Below are positions 12,813 to 17,895 of a DNA stretch of 17,895 nt, piece by piece (position 1 is the stretch's first letter; each line of letters opens with the position of its first letter). The notes below the pieces were generated by a model. The model searched no databases. It was not told the origin of the DNA and saw only the letters and a program-made list of their open reading frames with translations. A program made the translations under genes and the position numbers. Origin of the DNA: Pusillimonas sp. UBA6240 (lineage in GTDB: Bacteria; Pseudomonadota; Gammaproteobacteria; Burkholderiales; Burkholderiaceae_B); NCBI GenBank assembly GCA_002441445.1, contig DJWC01000111.1, positions 24,438-42,332 on the forward strand. Direction: 5' to 3'.

Positions 12813-14225
12813 TTATGGAAGAAAACGAGGCCTTATGCCGCCGGCGGGGTTGGCTTTCTCGAACGCCTGGGCGAAGGCCAGCAGTTCCCGTTCTTTGCGA
12901 TAGCGGCCGACTATCTGTATGCCTATGGGCAGGCCGTCCGCCGTGAAGCCGCAGGGCACCGATATGGCGGGATGGCCGGTGACCGAAATGCGGTAGCAGG
13001 AGCGCATCCAGCCGATATAGTGCGGCATGTCGACGCCGGCGATTTGCCGGGGATATTCGATGTCCGCCGCGAAGGGCGCCACCTGAGAGACCGGCGCAAC
13101 GAGGAAATCGTACCGATACAGCAAGTCCGCCGTCCTGCTGAACATACGCCCGTGGGCGCGTTCCGCCGCGGTGATGTCGGAACCCTTCAAGGCCAGGCCC
13201 AGGTCGATATTCCACTTTACCGTGTCCTTGAGCAGATCGCCTTGTTCAGACCGCAGGGACTCATAACTGGTGGCGAAGGCCAGCGCGCGCAGGACTTCGA
13301 AAGCATGGTCGGCATCGCTGAAGTCGGGCTCGTCTTCCTCGATGATGCATCCCATGTTCTGCAGATGGCTTATGCCTTCTTGCAAAGACGCTTGCACCGC
13401 GGGTTCGAAGGGCAGCCCTCCCAGATCGCGGCTCAATGCGATGCGCACGCCTTTCGGGTCCATGTCGGGCAGCGGGAAGAATGCGCCGGGCCGCGCGTCG
13501 TAGGAAAGAGGATCCTGGGGATCGGCGCCGGCGATCACATCCAGCAAGAGCGCGATGTCGGCGACGCTGCGACCCATGGGACCGCCGGTCGTCAGTGTGT
13601 TGAAGGGGTAGCTGGTGGGCGACATTGGCACGCGGCCGATGGAAGGGCGCAGGCCGACGACATTGCAGAAACTGGCCGGGTTGCGCAATGATCCGCCCAT
13701 GTCCGATCCGTCGGCCAGGGCGATCAGGCCCGCCGCCAGGCCCGCGGCCGCGCCGCCGCTGCTGCCGCCCGCGGACTTGTCCAGCCGATATGGATTGCGC
13801 GTGACGCCGAAGATTTCATTGAAAGTATGGGACCCGGCTCCGAATTCGGGCATGTTGGTCTTGCCCAGGATGATGGCGCCGGCCGCGCGCTGCCTGGCCA
13901 CCACCGCGCTGTCCTGGGTCGGCACGAAGTCCCGGAAGACGCGCGAGCCGAATGTGGTGCGCACGCCGCGCACCATATAGGAATCTTTATGGGCGACGGG
14001 CAGCCCGAACAGCGGTCCGATGGCTTGGCCGGATGCGAGCGCTGCGTCGGCCGCCCTGGCTTCACCCAGCGCCGCCTCGTAGCGTTCGCTGACCAGGGCG
14101 TTGATGCGGGGGTTGATATCCTGCGCCCGATCGATATGCGCCCGGATCAACTCCAGCACGCTGATGTCCCGCTTGCGTATGGCCTGGGCCATATCCACGG
14201 CGCTCAGATAGAAGATGTCGTTCAT
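12813..14225 (-). CDS. Amidase (amidase-signature family)
   Basis: A 470-aa amidase-signature hydrolase. The triad is Lys80 (GLPVAHKD), cis-Ser155 (SAGGSSGGAAAG) and Ser179 (GSDMGGSLRNPAS), with the usual 24-residue serine spacing. Length and the closing GLPIGIQIVGRYRKERELL indicate a complete enzyme. The ATG at 14225 follows GAGGGG and is preferred to a longer frame starting upstream. It differs clearly from the other amidase of the window and has no small partner gene. It lies 146 bases after LigD on the same strand, with a possible own -10 element, and ends before a strong terminator. A link to DNA repair is not implied by the family; substrate unknown. Confidence 0.93.
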   Translation of the reverse strand: MNDIFYLSAVDMAQAIRKRDISVLELIRAHIDRAQDINPRINALVSERYEAALGEARAADAALASGQAIGPLFGLPVAHKDSYMVRGVRTTFGSRVFRDFVPTQDSAVVARQRAAGAIILGKTNMPEFGAGSHTFNEIFGVTRNPYRLDKSAGGSSGGAAAGLAAGLIALADGSDMGGSLRNPASFCNVVGLRPSIGRVPMSPTSYPFNTLTTGGPMGRSVADIALLLDVIAGADPQDPLSYDARPGAFFPLPDMDPKGVRIALSRDLGGLPFEPAVQASLQEGISHLQNMGCIIEEDEPDFSDADHAFEVLRALAFATSYESLRSEQGDLLKDTVKWNIDLGLALKGSDITAAERAHGRMFSRTADLLYRYDFLVAPVSQVAPFAADIEYPRQIAGVDMPHYIGWMRSCYRISVTGHPAISVPCGFTADGLPIGIQIVGRYRKERELLAFAQAFEKANPAGGIRPRFLP

Positions 14226-14242
14226 ATGCCCCTCGAAGTAAA

Positions 14243-14248
14243 AGTATA
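14243..14248 (-). promoter_or_regulatory. Possible -10 element for the second amidase
   Basis: TATACT reads leftwards 17 bases before the amidase start, with the GAGGGG ribosome binding site in between. No good -35 is seen at 16-18 bases spacing, so the promoter is tentative; it would imply a very short leader. The rest of the 146-bp gap to LigD holds only a short inverted repeat, CCGGC/GCCGG at 14349-14363, just beyond the LigD stop and without a T run. Confidence 0.25.
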
Positions 14249-14371
14249 GCGGCCCCCGTCTCAACCGACAGGCGCTCGTAGCCGTCAGCGGCCCCAAAAT
14301 GCGCGGCGCATGCTGCGAGTGTAGGCCATGGCCGGGCGCGAACCGTCTCCGGCATCATGCCGGGCCTTCGC

Positions 14372-16924
14372 TCACTTGGGCTTGAAGCCCAGGATCTTCA
14401 TGGGCGTGGCCAAGCTGCGCGCCGAGCTCGCGTAGCCGCTCCATGGCTGATTGCCGGTGTCCAGGCGTTCGTGGATATTGCCTATGTGCCAATGCGCGGA
14501 GCTTTTCAGAGTTTCGACTTCATCCCAGCCCACCGGCACCGAGGCCCCCATGCCCGGGCGCGCGCGTATCGACCAGGCGGCGACGGTGGTGGCGCCGAAG
14601 CCGTTGCGCAGATAGTCGATGAAGATCTTGCCCACGCGGTTGCGCGGCCCGCTCTTGGCGGCGAAACGACTGGGCAGGGTGGCGGCCATGTGCCGCACGA
14701 TGGCATGGGAGAAGTCCTTGACCGTGTCCCAGCCATGGCGTCTTTGCAGCGGCACGATGATGTGCAGGCCTTTGCCGCCGCTGGTCTTGATGAAGGATGC
14801 CAGCTCCAGCTCATCGAGAAAGGCATGCAGCAGTATCGCGGCTTCTTGCACGGCGGGCCACTCCACGCCCTTGCCCGGATCCAGATCGAAAGTCATGCGG
14901 TCCGGCTTGCCGATGAGGGTCTTGACCGCGTTCCAGGTATGGAACTCGATGACGTTCATTTGAGCCGCCGACAGCAGGCCGCGCGGCGACGCGATTTCCA
15001 TCAAAGGATCATGCCCGGGATCCAGCTTGGGTGAAAGCTGCCGTACGCCGGTCATGGTCGCGGTTTCCAGGTGTTTCTGGAAGAACATCTGGCCCTGTAC
15101 GCCTTCCGGCGCCCGCACCAGGGATACGGGGCGGCCTTTCAAGTGCTCCATCATCAAGGGCGCGACGACGGCGTAATAGCGCAGCACGTCTATTTTCCGC
15201 GTGCCGCTGGATGCGTCCACGATTCTTTCCGGATGGGTGACCTTCAGTGATTGCAGCGGCGTGCGCAGCGGCGCGCCGCCATGCTTTCCGTCGCCCGCGT
15301 CGGCAGCGTCGCCAGCCTTCGTGCGTTCCGCCTTGCTTATCGGCATGCTGGTCTCCTTGGTGATGGCGCTCGCGGGTTTATCGGTGCGCAAGCCGTGGAA
15401 GACGGAGTGGCGTATTTTGCCGCCCTGGGTCCATTGCCCGAATGATACTTCCGCGACCAGCTCGGGCTCGACCCAATGGGCTTTGCCGTCCATGCCTGTG
15501 GATGCGTGGAAAGGCCGCTGGTCCGTATGCAGCGCCGCCAGTTTTTTCTTGATGGCGGGCAGCAGCTTGGTATTGAAGCCGGTGCCCACATTGCCCGCAT
15601 AGCGCAGGGCGCCGCGCGCGTCGTATACCCCGAGCAGCAAGGAGCCTATGCCTTGCCGGGACCCCTGGGGATCGGTGTAGCCGCCTATCACGAACTCCTG
15701 GCGCTGTCCGCATTTGAGCTTGATCCAGTCCGTGGACCGGCCCGAGGCATAGACCGATGATTTACGTTTGCCGATGATGCCTTCGAGCCCCATTTTGCAG
15801 GCCGAAGCGACGATGCCTTGCACGTCTTGTTCAAAGCTCGCACTGTAGCGGACCGCGCCATGTTCCCCGTCCGCCTCCGCCAGCAGTGCTTCGAGGCGCG
15901 CGCGGCGTTCCTGCAAGGGAAGCGAGCGCAAGTCCATGCCGTCGCAGTAAGGCAGGTCGAAAAGATAATAGACGATGCCGCCCGTCCGCACGCTGTCGAA
16001 TGCGCCCTGCAAAGCCTGGAAGTCGGGCATGCCGCGGTCGTTCAGCACGACGATTTCGCCGTCGTACCAGCCGTCGGGCAGATGCATGCGTGCAAGCTGC
16101 TTGCTCAAGTGCGGCAGCCTGGACGTCCAGTCGTTCCCGTTGCGGGTGATCAGCCGGATGTCCTTGCCCTCTATGCGGGTCAGCAGCCGGTAGCCGTCGA
16201 ACTTGATCTCGTACAGCCAGTCCTGTGTTCGCTCGGGCGGCGCCTTGACCAGCGTGGCAAGCGCCGGAGCCAGGGTTTCAGGCAGGGGGCTTTTTTTTCC
16301 GTCGGGCCGCCGGGCCGCTGTATTGTCCACGGCCGAAGTCGCCACTTCTGAGGGCGAAGGCTGCGCCGGCAGTTTGGCCACGCTGTCGGGCATTTCGTCG
16401 ACCACGCTGTATTCCAGCGCGGACCGCGCATAGCTGTCCTGTTCCTTGATCAGCAGCCATGGATCCTGTTTCTCCGATTTGCCCCGCATGCGGACCAAGG
16501 TCCATTTGCCATGCAGCTTGTGCCCATGCAATTCGAACTTCAGCTTGCCGTCCCGATAGTTCTTGATGGGGTCGCCGATGGGAGTCCAGGTGCCCTTGTC
16601 CCAAATGATGACTTTACCCGCGCCGTAGTGTTTGGGCGGTATGACCCCCTCGAAGCTGTTATAGGAAATGGGATGGTCCTCGACATGCACGGCCATGCGC
16701 TTGTCGGCGGGATCGAAACTGGGCCCCTTGGGGACGGCCCAGCTTTTCATGGCGCCGTCGATCTCGAGACGGAAATCATAGTGCAGGCGCGAGGCCCAGT
16801 GTTTCTGCACGACAAAGGACGGGGCCGCCGCGTTGGCCTGTCCTCCCTCCGCGGGCTCGCTGGTGGCGGTGAAGTCGCGCTTGGCCTTGTAGCGCTGCAG
16901 CGGGTCGGGCCGCGGGGATTTCAT
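14372..16924 (-). CDS. ligD: ATP-dependent DNA ligase D (LigD: phosphoesterase-ligase-polymerase)
   Basis: An 850-aa multi-domain enzyme of bacterial non-homologous end joining. Order: 3'-phosphoesterase domain (about 1-170; His42, His48, Asp50, Arg52 and His84 match the positions of the Pseudomonas aeruginosa enzyme), a linker, the ATP-dependent ligase (about 215-520; adenylated Lys241 in EIKFDGYRL), and a primase-type polymerase (about 555-850; metal-binding DLDPG with Asp680 and Asp682). This is the PE-LIG-POL order typical of pseudomonads and related proteobacteria. It trims, fills and seals broken ends held by Ku. Its start overlaps the Ku stop by ATGA, so translation is coupled. All catalytic residues I can check are present. 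No strong terminator follows. Confidence 0.97.
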   Translation of the reverse strand: MKSPRPDPLQRYKAKRDFTATSEPAEGGQANAAAPSFVVQKHWASRLHYDFRLEIDGAMKSWAVPKGPSFDPADKRMAVHVEDHPISYNSFEGVIPPKHYGAGKVIIWDKGTWTPIGDPIKNYRDGKLKFELHGHKLHGKWTLVRMRGKSEKQDPWLLIKEQDSYARSALEYSVVDEMPDSVAKLPAQPSPSEVATSAVDNTAARRPDGKKSPLPETLAPALATLVKAPPERTQDWLYEIKFDGYRLLTRIEGKDIRLITRNGNDWTSRLPHLSKQLARMHLPDGWYDGEIVVLNDRGMPDFQALQGAFDSVRTGGIVYYLFDLPYCDGMDLRSLPLQERRARLEALLAEADGEHGAVRYSASFEQDVQGIVASACKMGLEGIIGKRKSSVYASGRSTDWIKLKCGQRQEFVIGGYTDPQGSRQGIGSLLLGVYDARGALRYAGNVGTGFNTKLLPAIKKKLAALHTDQRPFHASTGMDGKAHWVEPELVAEVSFGQWTQGGKIRHSVFHGLRTDKPASAITKETSMPISKAERTKAGDAADAGDGKHGGAPLRTPLQSLKVTHPERIVDASSGTRKIDVLRYYAVVAPLMMEHLKGRPVSLVRAPEGVQGQMFFQKHLETATMTGVRQLSPKLDPGHDPLMEIASPRGLLSAAQMNVIEFHTWNAVKTLIGKPDRMTFDLDPGKGVEWPAVQEAAILLHAFLDELELASFIKTSGGKGLHIIVPLQRRHGWDTVKDFSHAIVRHMAATLPSRFAAKSGPRNRVGKIFIDYLRNGFGATTVAAWSIRARPGMGASVPVGWDEVETLKSSAHWHIGNIHERLDTGNQPWSGYASSARSLATPMKILGFKPK

Positions 16925-17895
16925 GCGGCTTTCCGGCTGCCCGCGCCCTTGCCGGCCGGCGCCGCCTTTTTCACAGCCGCCTTTTTCGCCGCCGTCTTGC
17001 TCGTGGAAGCCTTGCCTGTAGAAACCTTGCCCGTCGAAGCTTTGCCTGTCGAAGCTTTGCCCGCAGCGGCCTTGCCCGTGGAGGCTTTGCGCGCCCCGGC
17101 GCCCTTATCGGCGGCCTTCCTGGCCGCCGCGCTCCGGCCGCTTCCGCCTGATTTCCTGGTGGAGGAGGGCGTTTCATCTTTCGCGCCGGCCGCCCTGGAT
17201 TTGGACGGCGCCGATGCGTCGCCGGAGGACTTCCGGCCCAGGCTGCGCCGCAGCATCTCCGTCAAATCCAGTATCTTGGCGCCGCCGGTTTCTTCCTCCA
17301 TGGCTTCCGGTTCGGAGACCGACTCGGTTTCCCCCGCATCGATCTTTTCTTTCACCAGCTGCAGGATTTGTTCTTTGAACGAATCGGTGAATTGATCGGG
17401 CTGCCACGAGCCGCTCATGTCTTCTATCAATTGTTCGCCCATCGCCATTTCCTTGTCCGTCAGACCGTTGGCCTTGACGCCCACGGGCGGCAGATTCAAG
17501 GCGTCCCAAGGCCGCACTTCGTCTCCCCAGCGCAGCAGATTCAGGATCAAGGCCGGGCCGCAGGGCATCAGCAGGGCCAGATGCTGCTTGGTCTGGATGA
17601 CGACTTTGGACAGGCCCACCTTCCCCGACTTGCGCAAGACTTCGCGCAGCAGCGCATAGACTTTGGACCCTTTGTTGACCGGGGAAACATAATACGGCCG
17701 TTCCAGATACACGAAGGGGATATCGGCGATAGGCACGAAGGCTTCGATCTCGACGGTCTGCGTCGTCCGCGGGTAGGCCGCGGCGATTTCGTCGGGAGAG
17801 AGCACCACATACTGCCCGTCTTCGTATTCGATGCCTTTGACGATGTTTTCTTTGCTGATTTCTTTGCCCGTGGCCTTGTTGACGCGCTTGTAGCC
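16921..17895 (-). CDS. ku: Non-homologous end-joining protein Ku (5' end outside window)
   Basis: The visible 324 residues are the C-terminal part of bacterial Ku, which binds DNA double-strand ends as a dimer ring and recruits LigD. The reading frame enters from the window edge (GYKRVNKATGKEI, a typical Ku stretch) and continues through GIEYEDGQYVVLSPDEI; I estimate about 45-50 N-terminal residues are missing. After the core, from about 16921 to 17230, comes a long tail rich in Lys, Ala, Ser and Gly that resembles histone H1 and contains KASTG repeats. Such basic tails are known in some bacterial Ku proteins to add DNA-binding. The stop overlaps the LigD start by 4 bp. A GTG within the visible frame at 17808 is not the true start. 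Confidence 0.96.
   Translation of the reverse strand, partial: GYKRVNKATGKEISKENIVKGIEYEDGQYVVLSPDEIAAAYPRTTQTVEIEAFVPIADIPFVYLERPYYVSPVNKGSKVYALLREVLRKSGKVGLSKVVIQTKQHLALLMPCGPALILNLLRWGDEVRPWDALNLPPVGVKANGLTDKEMAMGEQLIEDMSGSWQPDQFTDSFKEQILQLVKEKIDAGETESVSEPEAMEEETGGAKILDLTEMLRRSLGRKSSGDASAPSKSRAAGAKDETPSSTRKSGGSGRSAAARKAADKGAGARKASTGKAAAGKASTGKASTGKVSTGKASTSKTAAKKAAVKKAAPAGKGAGSRKAA
17001..17090 (-). repeat. ku: Six tandem 15-bp units encoding the Ku tail
   Basis: Six 15-bp units run without gaps from 17001 to 17090; on the + strand each resembles CCGTCGAAGCTTTGC and ends in TTGC, with differences in a few positions. Leftwards they encode five-residue steps close to K-A-S-T-G, with AAAG and VSTG variants. 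The array sits inside the Ku C-terminal extension and keeps frame, so copy-number change would only lengthen or shorten the tail. Confidence 0.85.

Noticed and set aside
17001..17090. Repeat array considered as CRISPR
   Set aside because: The 15-bp units are contiguous, have no spacers and are in frame within the Ku coding sequence.
17808..17895. GTG at 17808 as the start of Ku
   Set aside because: The frame stays open to the window edge and the upstream residues fit Ku, so the gene continues outside the window.

Overview
The window looks like chromosomal DNA of a GC-rich betaproteobacterium, most likely Alcaligenaceae (Bordetella / Achromobacter / Pusillimonas type). The grounds are two Bug-family (TctC-like) periplasmic binding proteins, each beside a LysR regulator and catabolic enzymes, high-GC codon use throughout, and a Ku-LigD end-joining pair. 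This placement is inference from gene content; no species marker gene is present.

Layout. (1) 1-776: the 3' end of a tRNA gene read rightwards, its terminator, a perfect 12-bp tandem repeat, and two very small leftward ORFs (58 and 63 aa) that I do not recognise. It looks like the edge of a tRNA-associated genomic island without its integrase. (2) 777-4454: a leftward LysR regulator faces a rightward operon of Bug binding protein, 78-aa small protein and amidase. The three operon genes overlap by 4 bp at each junction; the 78-aa protein may be an AtzG/GatC-like partner of the amidase. (3) 4515-9593: a second LysR regulator faces a rightward operon of AidB-like acyl-CoA dehydrogenase, second Bug protein and class III CoA-transferase, with hairpins in both intergenic gaps. 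(4) 9612-12631, leftward: short-chain dehydrogenase with a C-terminal membrane segment, PoxB-like thiamine-diphosphate enzyme, and a 61-aa proline-rich peptide. (5) 12759-17895, leftward: Ku (N-terminus outside the window), LigD, then a second amidase closed by a strong intrinsic terminator.

How the genes may work together. Blocks 2 and 3 read as two separately regulated uptake-and-degradation modules. In block 2 a small carboxylate or amide would be bound in the periplasm and hydrolysed by the amidase. In block 3 an imported acid would be activated by CoA transfer and oxidised by the flavoprotein. No TctA/TctB membrane transport genes lie in the window, so both binding proteins are orphans here. 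Blocks 4 and 5 carry stress or stationary-phase type functions (pyruvate-oxidase-like metabolism, non-homologous end joining), but their co-location is only suggestive. I see no transposase, integrase, CRISPR array, rRNA or phage structural gene.

The points most worth a second look are the small amidase partner, the AidB-family enzyme inside a catabolic operon, the proline-rich peptide behind the PoxB-like enzyme, the 15-bp repeats coding the Ku tail, and the tRNA-proximal junction.
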